A DNA stretch of 64,000 nt from Bacteroidales bacterium (GTDB lineage Bacteria > Bacteroidota > Bacteroidia > Bacteroidales > VadinHA17), in contig PLNT01000023.1 in assembly GCA_003141895.1 (NCBI GenBank), positions 1 through 64,000 of the forward strand, written 5' to 3'. Shown in pieces: positions 1-6,878 of this stretch (its first letter is position 1; each line of letters begins with the position of its first letter). The translations under genes were made by a program, and so were the position numbers. Below the pieces are notes generated by a model, which saw only the letters and a list, made by a program, of their open reading frames with translations, had not been told where the DNA came from and did no database searches.

Positions 1-7
1 GACGGCT

Positions 8-47
8 ATGCCCTTTAGGGGGAGTGCCCGAAGGGCGAGGGGGTCAA
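8..47. repeat. Family A palindromic repeat, single arm
   Basis: C/G-rich unit just past the yidD stop codon. It contains a CCCTTTAGGGGG hairpin, then GCCC-gaa-GGGC, then a GAGGGGGT end. It is the right-hand arm type of the paired repeat seen eight more times in the window; a left arm, if present, would lie outside the window. Its place at a gene's 3' end fits a terminator-like role, which is inference. Confidence 0.7.
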
Positions 48-59
48 GGTTTGAGAGGC

Positions 60-368
60 TTATCTCTTTAACCGGTTTCCTTTTTCGTACTTCCTGAATA
101 ACCCTGATATTGGCCTGTATCTCCTGAATCTGAATAGGGGTACCGGGTCATAACCATGAGTCCCTCCGGGTCTGCACCTTAATATTCGCCCGGTACCAAG
201 TACCAGACCGGTGAACGGCCCATGAATTTTAAGAGCATCCAGCATGAATTGTGAACAGGAAGGGATATGACGACATGATGGTCGCAATAAAGGTGAAATT
301 GAATACCTGTAAAATAATACAGGCAAAGAAAGTAAGAAAGATAATATAGTCTTGATTCCCTTAATCAT
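60..368 (-). CDS. yidD: Membrane protein insertion efficiency factor YidD
   Basis: Small membrane-associated protein of about 102 residues in the YidD (DUF37) family, which assists YidC-dependent insertion of inner-membrane proteins. Visible marks are an N-terminal hydrophobic stretch (IKGIKTILSFLLSLPVLFYR), the core SISPLLRPSCRHIPSCSQF with paired Cys, and the C-terminal CRPGGTHGYDPVP signature. The reading frame opens with TTG at 371, but the ATG at 368 is the better start. A TATCTTTG box lies immediately upstream (373-380), so the message is probably almost leaderless. In many Bacteroidota yidD sits between rnpA and an S41 protease; here those two genes are adjacent at 26.5-28.7 kb and yidD is isolated. 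Confidence 0.93.
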   Translation of the reverse strand: MIKGIKTILSFLLSLPVLFYRYSISPLLRPSCRHIPSCSQFMLDALKIHGPFTGLVLGTGRILRCRPGGTHGYDPVPLFRFRRYRPISGLFRKYEKGNRLKR

Positions 369-372
369 CAAA

Positions 373-380
373 CAAAGATA
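373..380 (-). promoter_or_regulatory. TAnnTTTG -7 box for yidD
   Basis: On the minus strand this reads TATCTTTG, a perfect match to the Bacteroidota primary sigma -7 element. Only four bases separate it from the yidD ATG, so transcription should begin at or next to the start codon. Confidence 0.6.
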
Positions 381-416
381 ATAAGAAGGCGGACTAAATC
401 TGTATGCGTATCAGAG

Positions 417-444
417 GTAGAGACGTTGCATGCAACGTCCCTAC
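417..444. repeat. Family B palindrome, 28 bp
   Basis: Near-perfect palindrome with outer arms GTAGAGACG / CGTCCCTAC and centre TTGCATGCAA. It shares its outer arms with five other copies in the window while the centre differs. It lies in the divergent gap between yidD and the zinc peptidase gene. The rest of this gap (372-626) is AT-rich and shows nothing else clear apart from the ribosome binding site at 610-615. Confidence 0.75.
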
Positions 445-626
445 AAAAATAAATGCTTACAAAGAAATTCTCTTTTTCTCTCTTTCCATCCTCTTTGCGC
501 CTTTACGTGAAATAAATATCTTTAAGCCTTTATTTCTGTCAATTTGACCAGGGAATCTGCCAGAATTGAGTTTGGCAAAGGATTTGCTGCAATACTTAAA
601 CTTAAATTTAGGAGGAAAATGAAATT

Positions 627-1304
627 ATGAGTATCTGGATAATTTTTATAGGATTTATGATCCTTAGCTGGATTGTAAGCATGACATTAAAAGCAAAATT
701 CAGTAAATATTCAAAAGTATTACTTGATAATGGCATGTCAGGAAAGGATGTTGCGGAAAAAATGCTGCGCGACAATGGAATAACAGATGTAAGAATCGTA
801 AGTGTAGAGGGTCAGCTGACCGATCACTATAATCCTGCTGACAAGACAGTAAATCTCAGTCCCGATGTATATAGCGGTCGTAATATTTCAGCAGCAGCTG
901 TTGCTGCACATGAATGCGGGCATGCTGTTCAGCATGCAAAAGCTTATGCATGGCTAGGATTCAGATCGAAACTCGTTCCGGCTGTCAGCTTTAGTTCGAA
1001 ATGGGTTCAGTGGATATTACTTGCAGGCATTCTTACAGTGAGGACTTTCCCGGCATTATTACTTGCCGGGATTGTACTGTTTGCACTGACAACTATCTTC
1101 AGCTTCATTACATTACCTGTTGAAATTGATGCAAGCCGGAGGGCTCTGGCCTGGATGTCAAATGCAGGTATAACATCATATCAGAATCATAATCTGGCAA
1201 AAGATGCTCTGAAGTGGGCTGCTTATACATATGTAATTGCTGCTTTAGGTTCCCTGGCCACTTTGTTATACTATATAATGATATTTACGGGGACGAGGAG
1301 GTGA
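627..1304 (+). CDS. YugP-like membrane zinc metallopeptidase
   Basis: Member of the Zn_peptidase_2 (YugP, DUF2268-unrelated) family of membrane metallopeptidases; the substrate is unknown. An N-terminal TM segment (about 3-22) is followed by a conserved cytosolic region, the HECGH zinc motif at residues 95-99, two central TM segments (about 122-162), a downstream Glu in LPVEIDASRRA (E166) that fits the third zinc ligand, and a C-terminal TM. The length of 225 residues is normal. An unusually good ribosome binding site (GGAGG, about 10 bases upstream) fixes the start. It is a single-gene unit ending in the family A repeat at 1302. Confidence 0.9.
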   Translation: MSIWIIFIGFMILSWIVSMTLKAKFSKYSKVLLDNGMSGKDVAEKMLRDNGITDVRIVSVEGQLTDHYNPADKTVNLSPDVYSGRNISAAAVAAHECGHAVQHAKAYAWLGFRSKLVPAVSFSSKWVQWILLAGILTVRTFPALLLAGIVLFALTTIFSFITLPVEIDASRRALAWMSNAGITSYQNHNLAKDALKWAAYTYVIAALGSLATLLYYIMIFTGTRR

Positions 1305-1433
1305 CCCCCTCGCCCTTGCTTCTTGGCCCCCCTGCCCCCCTAAAGGGGGGTTAATTCTCAGTCTTTACCAAGTTCATCAAGGACTCCGAATTAGTCCCCT
1401 TTTAGGGGGACAGCCGCGAAGCGGGAGGGGGCG
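1302..1433. repeat. Family A paired palindromic repeat
   Basis: Two C/G-rich arms in inverted orientation. The left arm at 1302-1350 includes CCCCCCTAAAGGGGGG; the right arm at 1393-1433 includes CCCCTTTTAGGGGG and CCGC-gaa-GCGG. Together they fill the gap between two convergent genes, so transcripts from either side would end in stable hairpins. Confidence 0.75.
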
Positions 1434-1471
1434 TTAATAGTGGTAAAGGCAAGGGGATAAGTACATAGGCT

Positions 1472-2209
1472 CTATCTCCCTTCCACCTCAAACCATTTTG
1501 TCCGCTTATGTATTGTCCTGATGATAAGCCATATCAGACCACCTGAGACAAACAAATAAATCCACATTTCTGTCATATAGATGCGCTCGGAAAGAAAATA
1601 GTTCCTGAAAAGATCTAGCACGGCGAAAATGACAAAAATATTTACAAAGCTGTTGTATTCTCTTTTAAGTACATTTTTAACAGAGAATGGAAGATTGGGT
1701 GATACGTATTTAAAAGAATATGGAATAATGGATTTTACGTTTTCTGACCATTTATCATAAATATCACCGAATTTTCTCCTGAGAAATTGCTCTTCTGCAA
1801 ACATAATGCGCTCATAATATAACCAGTATATGAGTATGAAAACTAAAGTGACCCCGAATGATCGAAGAAAAAGAACCGGCCCAAGCCACATAAAGAAATT
1901 TCCCAGATACAGAGGATGACGTATTATAGAATATATTCCTGTAACATTCAGTTTATCTGCTAGTTGTCCGTCAGTAGTATTTCTGCCTGACGTATTTTTT
2001 GGTGTGAAACCTACAGTTAATATTCTTATAATCTGACCAAAGAGGCTAACACCAAGAAAGATTAGTTCATCCCGCATGTCAAATAGTATTGCCTGCCTGT
2101 TGCCCAGATACATCATACCAATACCAGCTATGATTATGAACAATGGGAGCCAGCTTCTTCTTTTAAATAACCAGTTTCCGCTTTTTTCAAATTCGTGTAC
2201 CAGGGCCAT
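1472..2209 (-). CDS. Isoprenylcysteine methyltransferase-type membrane methyltransferase (possibly lipid A phosphate methyltransferase)
   Basis: Integral membrane protein of 245 residues. The central motif GIYSIIRHPLYLGNF (about 91-105) followed by E-E-Q-F-L-R-R-K-F-G-D-I-Y-D-K-W is the SAM-binding hallmark of the ICMT/PEMT superfamily. Hydrophobic segments occur near residues 20-40, 48-66, 103-130, 185-205 and 214-232. Bacterial relatives modify lipids or lipid A phosphates; the N-terminal FEKSGNWLFKRRSWLP resembles LmtA-type lipid A 1-phosphate methyltransferases, but I cannot separate that from other members by eye. The gene is single and convergent with the zinc peptidase. Confidence 0.75.
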   Translation of the reverse strand: MALVHEFEKSGNWLFKRRSWLPLFIIIAGIGMMYLGNRQAILFDMRDELIFLGVSLFGQIIRILTVGFTPKNTSGRNTTDGQLADKLNVTGIYSIIRHPLYLGNFFMWLGPVLFLRSFGVTLVFILIYWLYYERIMFAEEQFLRRKFGDIYDKWSENVKSIIPYSFKYVSPNLPFSVKNVLKREYNSFVNIFVIFAVLDLFRNYFLSERIYMTEMWIYLFVSGGLIWLIIRTIHKRTKWFEVEGR

Positions 2210-2311
2210 TTTTTGATTTTTAGTGATGGGTCAAAAGTATAAAAAATCCCGAAACAGATCGGATCTATTGAAATTTGAAGAATCCTGATGTCTTAATCTA
2301 GAAAGATTTTT

Positions 2312-2319
2312 TATCTTTA
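2312..2319 (+). promoter_or_regulatory. Weak -7-like box (TATCTTTA)
   Basis: Differs from TAnnTTTG only at the last base and lies 26 bases upstream of the GH16-like gene start. It is the best candidate in an otherwise AT-rich 136-bp gap. Confidence 0.35.
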
Positions 2320-2345
2320 TCAGTTGTACCTAAATCTTTTTTACA

Positions 2346-3959
2346 ATGGCAAGTCTCAAGCTTTTACTGGGAATGATCCCATCGACTTCTAAGATCGAGC
2401 AGACTGAAAATGCTTTGATTACTGAATTTGAGAAGCTTCACCTATTTTCTGAATCTGAAGTACTGGCTGATTACACCAAGCTAAACGGGCTTGTAAATTC
2501 CTCAGATTTTCTTCAGAAGTGTAAAGAAATCAAGGCCCTCCGGTATAAGGACTCCGAAGAATATTCAAAAGAGAAAGAGTTTCTTTCCCTCCAGAAAGCT
2601 AAAGATATTGTGCTCTATTTTAAGACACTCTCAGGAAATTCTCTGAAAAGATTCAACGAAATGGAAAGTTCAGATAAAATCAAAGAGTTTGAGGAACTTG
2701 AGAAGTTTATCGGATCTCCGGCATTCCTGGAAAAACAGAAAATGAGACCAATTACCTTTAAGGATACTGACGAATATCGTCAACTAAATGAGTTTAAATC
2801 TCTCAAATCCAACCCTGAAGTAAAATCTTATTTAAAATCAAAAAAGAAAGATGAGATTAAGAAATCCAAATCAATTTTAAGATTTGAAGAGCTTCAGTCA
2901 CTGGTAAACTCAGCTGAATTCCTTGCCAAAAAACGGATGAAGCCCATAACTTTCAAAGATTCCGAAGAATATAAAAAGCTTCTTGAATACAAAAGATTGA
3001 AGGGAACACTGGAAATAAAAGAATTCTACCGCTTTAAAAATTCCAAAGAATATGCAAACTATCTCAGTACCTATGGATCTGCTCGGATTAAAAGGTATGA
3101 AGAACTCAAAGAATATATTGCCACACCAGAATTTAAGCAAAGAAAAGAATATCTCCTCGACAAGAAAAAGTTCGAAAAAAGCGAGTTGTATAAGGACTCA
3201 CAGGAATACATAAAGCTTAAGAAAAGTCCAGACATTATCTGGTATTTTAAAGTTAAAGACTCTGATAAATTCAATATTCTCAAAAGTCGTGAGCTTACAT
3301 TCTTCGATGAATTTGAAGGAGACAAGCTTGATACAAAAAAATGGTTGACAAATTACTACTGGGGTGAGAAATTATTGAAAGACAGGTATACTGTTGAATC
3401 AGATCTGCAGGCATATACTGAAAAAGATAATTTTGAAGTACGCAACAGCGTTCTGAAAATAAATACAAAACCCCAAAAAGTCTCCGGGAAAGTCTGGTCC
3501 GCATTAAATGGCTTTACGAAAAAGGATTTTGATTACACATCAGGTCTTATCAATACCGGAACCAGTTTCAGACAGAAGTATGGGATCTTCCGTGCAAAAA
3601 TAAAGCTGGGAAACGCCGATACAAGAAACGCATTCTGGATGTTAGCCGATAAGATTACACCGCATCTCGATATTTGCCGTACCTCCGGAGGTAAAGTATG
3701 GTTTGACTATTTCTCTTCCAAAGGGAATATCACAAAAACTTCGCTTGGATCTAAATATTCAAATGACTACTTTATCTATACCCTGGAGTGGACATCCGAT
3801 AAACTTATCTGGAAAATTAACAATACAGAAATTTATACCCAAACTTCAGATGTTCCACAGGAACCGATGTATGTACTTCTTGCTGGCGGACTAAATAAAC
3901 CGATCAGCGGATCAACATCAATGGAAATAGATTGGGTCAGGGTTTATAAAACCAAGTAA
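2346..3959 (+). CDS. Cytosolic four-repeat protein with a catalytically degenerate GH16-like domain
   Basis: A protein of 537 residues without a signal peptide. Residues about 28-318 hold four imperfect charged, helical repeats of about 70-75 residues. Their consensus is roughly FEEL-x3-V-x-S-x-EFL, then FKDSEEY-x-KL-x-EYK-x-LK, then a YFK/K-rich end. Residues about 316-537 form a concanavalin-like GH16 domain (LTFFDEFEGDKLDTKKW at the start, MEIDWVRVYK at the end). At the active-site strand, where GH16 enzymes have E-x-D-x-x-E, this protein reads HLDICR (440-445): the Asp is kept but both catalytic Glu are lost. It probably binds something rather than hydrolysing glucans. The function is unknown, and the repeats do not match a family I can name. 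Confidence 0.75.
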   Translation: MASLKLLLGMIPSTSKIEQTENALITEFEKLHLFSESEVLADYTKLNGLVNSSDFLQKCKEIKALRYKDSEEYSKEKEFLSLQKAKDIVLYFKTLSGNSLKRFNEMESSDKIKEFEELEKFIGSPAFLEKQKMRPITFKDTDEYRQLNEFKSLKSNPEVKSYLKSKKKDEIKKSKSILRFEELQSLVNSAEFLAKKRMKPITFKDSEEYKKLLEYKRLKGTLEIKEFYRFKNSKEYANYLSTYGSARIKRYEELKEYIATPEFKQRKEYLLDKKKFEKSELYKDSQEYIKLKKSPDIIWYFKVKDSDKFNILKSRELTFFDEFEGDKLDTKKWLTNYYWGEKLLKDRYTVESDLQAYTEKDNFEVRNSVLKINTKPQKVSGKVWSALNGFTKKDFDYTSGLINTGTSFRQKYGIFRAKIKLGNADTRNAFWMLADKITPHLDICRTSGGKVWFDYFSSKGNITKTSLGSKYSNDYFIYTLEWTSDKLIWKINNTEIYTQTSDVPQEPMYVLLAGGLNKPISGSTSMEIDWVRVYKTK

Positions 3960-3989
3960 AACATAACCAGCAAATCTATCTGATTAATT

Positions 3990-4018
3990 GTAGAGACGCC
4001 CAAATTGGACGTCTCTAC
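3990..4018. repeat. Family B palindrome
   Basis: A 29-bp near-palindrome with ends GTAGAGACG / CGTCTCTAC and centre CCCAAATTGG. It lies 30 bases past the stop codon of the GH16-like gene. There is one unpaired position (GGAC against GCCC). Confidence 0.75.
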
Positions 4019-4065
4019 GTATCTTTAGGACTCCCAAAATTCTGATTTTGTTTAACAGCTGTTAC

Positions 4066-4093
4066 AGACGCCTGATTTGGGCGTCTTTTATTT
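4066..4093 (+). terminator. Hairpin followed by T-rich tract
   Basis: Arms AGACGCC (4066-4072) and GGCGTCT (4080-4086) enclose TGATTTG and are followed by TTTATTTT. The shape is that of an intrinsic terminator for the GH16-like gene. The stem shares sequence with family B, so it may be a truncated copy put to this use. Confidence 0.55.
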
Positions 4094-4103
4094 TGTCAGG
4101 GAT

Positions 4104-4130
4104 TGTAACTTTTTATAATTTAAATCCGTC
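4104..4130 (+). promoter_or_regulatory. ECF-type promoter (TGTAAC - 17 bp - CGTC)
   Basis: The -35 element TGTAAC is at 4104-4109 and the -10 element CGTC at 4127-4130, separated by 17 bp. The AAC / CGTC pair is the usual ECF sigma promoter pattern. The start codon of the ECF sigma gene is 21 bases downstream, so this is the expected autoregulated promoter. I noticed no second copy with this spacing in the window. Confidence 0.6.
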
Positions 4131-4150
4131 TTAGGAACGTAATTCTTGTT

Positions 4151-4636
4151 ATGACAGTAAAGGAATATAACAAATCTGTGGAAGACTTTGCAGATTCAGT
4201 GTACCGGTTCATCCTGGGAAACCTTAAGGATGAGGAGAGGGCAAGCGATATAGTGCAGGATAGTTTTGAAAGGCTCTGGAGAAATGTTGCAGAAATTGAA
4301 TTTGTTGTTGTTAAATCATGGTTGTTCTCGACTTCCTATCATATCATGATTGATATTCTCAGGAAAGAGAAAAGAATGACGAAACTTGAACTTTGTCATG
4401 AAAAAGAATTGATTCATGAATTCCATTATTCCGATCTTGATGAAATTCTCCACAAGGCATTGGATAATCTGCCGGAACAGCAAAGAACCTTGGTCCTGCT
4501 CAGGGATTATGAAGGTTATAGCTATAAAGAGATAGGTGAAATTACAGGGTTGAGTGAAAGCCAGGTAAAAATAAATATATACAGAGGACGAGTCTCTTTA
4601 AAAAATTACATAGGAAAGATCGAAACAGTATTATAA
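4151..4636 (+). CDS. ECF-type RNA polymerase sigma-70 factor
   Basis: 161 residues with the two-domain ECF layout. Region 2 (about 10-80) contains DIVQDSFERLWRN and the promoter-melting stretch KSWLFSTSYHIMIDILRKEKR. Region 4 (about 98-155) contains LPEQQRTLVLLRDYEGYSYKEIGEITGLSESQVKINIYRGR, cut here into its helix-turn-helix parts. There is no region 1.1 or 3. The stop codon TAA overlaps the ATG of the next gene by one base, which implies coupled synthesis with its membrane partner. It is likely released by an envelope signal and reads its own promoter at 4104. The target genes beyond this operon are unknown. Confidence 0.93.
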   Translation: MTVKEYNKSVEDFADSVYRFILGNLKDEERASDIVQDSFERLWRNVAEIEFVVVKSWLFSTSYHIMIDILRKEKRMTKLELCHEKELIHEFHYSDLDEILHKALDNLPEQQRTLVLLRDYEGYSYKEIGEITGLSESQVKINIYRGRVSLKNYIGKIETVL

Positions 4637-5739
4637 TGATGCAGATAAACAGGTCAAATTACGAAATATGGTTTATCGATTGGCTCGATGGGAATCTGAA
4701 TGATATTCAGGTTGAAAAACTTATGCAATTTCTTAAAGAGAACCCTGACCTAAAAGAAGAATTCAACGAAACAGGCACAATAAAACTTAACCCTTCGGAG
4801 AAATCATTCCCCCATAAAAATCATCTGAAGAAATCAACTGCAAATATTACAGAATCGCAGTTTGAATACCTCTGCGTAGCATACACGGAAAATGATCTTT
4901 CAGCAGAACAATGTTCAGAACTGAAGGAAATAGTTGATCATGATCCGGGAAAACGTAAAATATTTGATTTATTCAGGAAAACGAAACTTTCTCCGCCAGA
5001 GGTTTTATATAAAGGTAAAAAAATACTAATAAAAAGGACCATTGGTCAGAATGTCATAAGGCTTGCAATAGTCGGATTATCTGCAGTTGCAATTACTGTT
5101 TTTAGCATCATTGCCTTTAATACAAAAAGCAATATTCTTTCTGACAAATCTGAAAAAACTGCTCAGAATATACAGTCTTCCGTAGGGAACGGTCGCGACC
5201 GTTCTCTACAATTGGATTACAGCTCAAATGGCTCCAAAAAAATAATATCTGACGCAGGTAGACGTATTGCATTAAATCGTTTTCCACAACCTGCTAAAAT
5301 GACCAATCCTGCAGTAAAAAACCTTCCTCCACAGCAAGACTCTTTGCCCACGCTTCCTGTCAGACCTTCTATTATCATTGAAAAAGTAATTTTTTCATCG
5401 GATATAATTCTGGAAGGCAGAGAAATCTCCCGAACCATTGTTGCCTTGAATCCTAATATCGTAATTCCTTCAGATTATGATAACGGTCAATCCAGATTCA
5501 GCAAGTTCATTTCAAAAGCTTTCCGGGAAAAACTGTTAAAAGAAAAAACACCAAAAGACAGCCCTCTTAAGGCTTACGAGGTTGCCAAAGCAGGTATTAC
5601 CGGACTTAATATGCTCCTTGGCTGGGAAATGGCTCTTGATGAAAGAAAAGATGAAAATGGTAAACTAAAATCGGTCTATTTCAGTTCAAAGATCCTGAAA
5701 TTTAATGCGCCGGTGAAAAAAGGTGAACCAGTTAAGTAA
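4636..5739 (+). CDS. Putative membrane-anchored anti-sigma factor
   Basis: 367 residues. The N-terminal NYEIWFIDWLDGNLND...VEKLMQFLKENPDLKEEF (from residue 8) resembles the cytosolic sigma-binding segments of Bacteroidota anti-sigma proteins, and a second similar segment follows at about 76-110. One TM helix lies at about 140-161, and the remaining 200 residues should be periplasmic. The conserved C-terminal part (about 245-367) is of unknown fold. Codons for residues 183-192 are a family B palindrome that keeps the frame (VGNGRDRSLQ), placed in the low-complexity linker just after the TM. The assignment rests on gene order and topology, not on a named domain. Confidence 0.7.
   Translation: MMQINRSNYEIWFIDWLDGNLNDIQVEKLMQFLKENPDLKEEFNETGTIKLNPSEKSFPHKNHLKKSTANITESQFEYLCVAYTENDLSAEQCSELKEIVDHDPGKRKIFDLFRKTKLSPPEVLYKGKKILIKRTIGQNVIRLAIVGLSAVAITVFSIIAFNTKSNILSDKSEKTAQNIQSSVGNGRDRSLQLDYSSNGSKKIISDAGRRIALNRFPQPAKMTNPAVKNLPPQQDSLPTLPVRPSIIIEKVIFSSDIILEGREISRTIVALNPNIVIPSDYDNGQSRFSKFISKAFREKLLKEKTPKDSPLKAYEVAKAGITGLNMLLGWEMALDERKDENGKLKSVYFSSKILKFNAPVKKGEPVK
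5182..5209. repeat. Family B palindrome inside a coding sequence
   Basis: A 28-bp palindrome with arms GTAGGGAACGGTCG / CGACCGTTCTCTAC, in frame within the putative anti-sigma gene (residues 183-192). It is nearly identical to the copy at 45225, which is intergenic. This suggests the family can insert without destroying a frame. Confidence 0.75.
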
Positions 5740-5795
5740 CTTTTCAGATGTCTTCTCCGTCCTACCAAAAACAAAGAACAACTATTAAATTTACT

Positions 5796-6731
5796 ATGAT
5801 GAAAAAGATTGGAACTATAATCGTGCTTATTGCAATAATTATGATTGGATACTGTCAGGGGATATCAGCTGATACTCAAACCACCGAAAGCCAGGGAACT
5901 AAGGTTAACAAAGACGAATCAACTAAAGTAGAAATTGGCAATGACCTGGTGAGTGTAGAGAAAAATGATTCTGTATCTGACATTAAGGTTGGAAACAATG
6001 AATTAAGTGTCCTTGAATCTTTGGAAGGCCACAAATATCGCTTCAAAAAACATTCAGATGATGATGAGAACCCGGATTACAGATATTTTGATAGCAGAAG
6101 AAACAGATTCAGAGGACATTGGGCAGGAATTGAGTTAGGATTAAACAATTATGTAACGTCTGACAGAAGTATGGTCTTACCCGATGATATTGATTACATG
6201 ACACTCCATTCGGGCAAGTCAACCAATTTCAATATCAATTTCACGCAATTAAGTCTTGGAATTACCCGTCATATTGGCTTCGTTACCGGGCTGGGCCTCA
6301 ATTGGAACAATTATAGGTTTGACGGCAATAACAATATTATAAAGGGCGCCAATGGTGTCATTGAAGAACTGGATCCAGGTACTAATCTTAAAAAATCAAA
6401 ACTCGCAACCCTCTTTATGACATTTCCATTTATGCTTGAGATGCAATTACACATCAATCACAATAATCTCAGCCTGGCCGCAGGACCGATTGGTGCAATA
6501 AAACTGTCATCTCATACAAAAATGGTACTTGAAGACGGAGATAAAATCAAATCCAACGGCGACTTCAGTTTAAACATGCTTCGTTACGGTTTTACAGGAC
6601 GTGTTGGCTATGGAAATTTTCAACTTTATGGAACGTATTATAAGACCCCTCTTTTCGCTACTGGAAAAGGCCCGGGCGGTGTTAATCTTTATCCTTTTGA
6701 AATAGGAATAGCACTTACTTTTAATGATTAA
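5796..6731 (+). CDS. Outer membrane beta-barrel-like protein
   Basis: About 311 residues from the ATG at 5796 (another ATG follows at 5799). The frame is open from 5748, but the N-terminal signal peptide MKKIGTIIVLIAIIMIGYCQG begins only here, so the shorter start is preferred. After an acidic, polar linker (about 25-95) come alternating short amphipathic strands (HWAGIELGLNNYV, FTQLSLGITRHIGFVTGLGLNW, MLRYGFTGRVGYGNFQLYGTYY) ending in FEIGIALTFND. These are typical of small Bacteroidota beta-barrels (PorT/OmpW-like class). It is third in the sigma/anti-sigma operon and is probably the envelope component or a target of that system. Confidence 0.7.
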   Translation: MMKKIGTIIVLIAIIMIGYCQGISADTQTTESQGTKVNKDESTKVEIGNDLVSVEKNDSVSDIKVGNNELSVLESLEGHKYRFKKHSDDDENPDYRYFDSRRNRFRGHWAGIELGLNNYVTSDRSMVLPDDIDYMTLHSGKSTNFNINFTQLSLGITRHIGFVTGLGLNWNNYRFDGNNNIIKGANGVIEELDPGTNLKKSKLATLFMTFPFMLEMQLHINHNNLSLAAGPIGAIKLSSHTKMVLEDGDKIKSNGDFSLNMLRYGFTGRVGYGNFQLYGTYYKTPLFATGKGPGGVNLYPFEIGIALTFND

Positions 6732-6761
6732 TTTATTTTTCATTCCTGTCAATTTTTTGAT

Positions 6762-6793
6762 GTAGTTGAGACGCCAAAATCGGGCGTCTCTAG
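6762..6793. repeat. Family B palindrome, degenerate
   Basis: Arms GAGACGCC (6768-6775) and GGCGTCTC (6783-6790) within a GTAG...CTAG frame. It lies between the beta-barrel gene and the promoter of the AsmA-like gene. Without a T-tract it is not a clear terminator. Confidence 0.65.
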
Positions 6794-6832
6794 CCTTCTG
6801 AAATAAAAGAACCATTTTTAATCCAAATGAGT

Positions 6833-6840
6833 TAACTTTG
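6833..6840 (+). promoter_or_regulatory. TAnnTTTG -7 box for the AsmA-like gene
   Basis: TAACTTTG matches the -7 consensus exactly. The predicted transcript start is near 6846 and the leader about 30 bases. Confidence 0.55.
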
Positions 6841-6878
6841 CTCACGGGTGATTCGCGGATGGAATTTCTTTTATTTCA

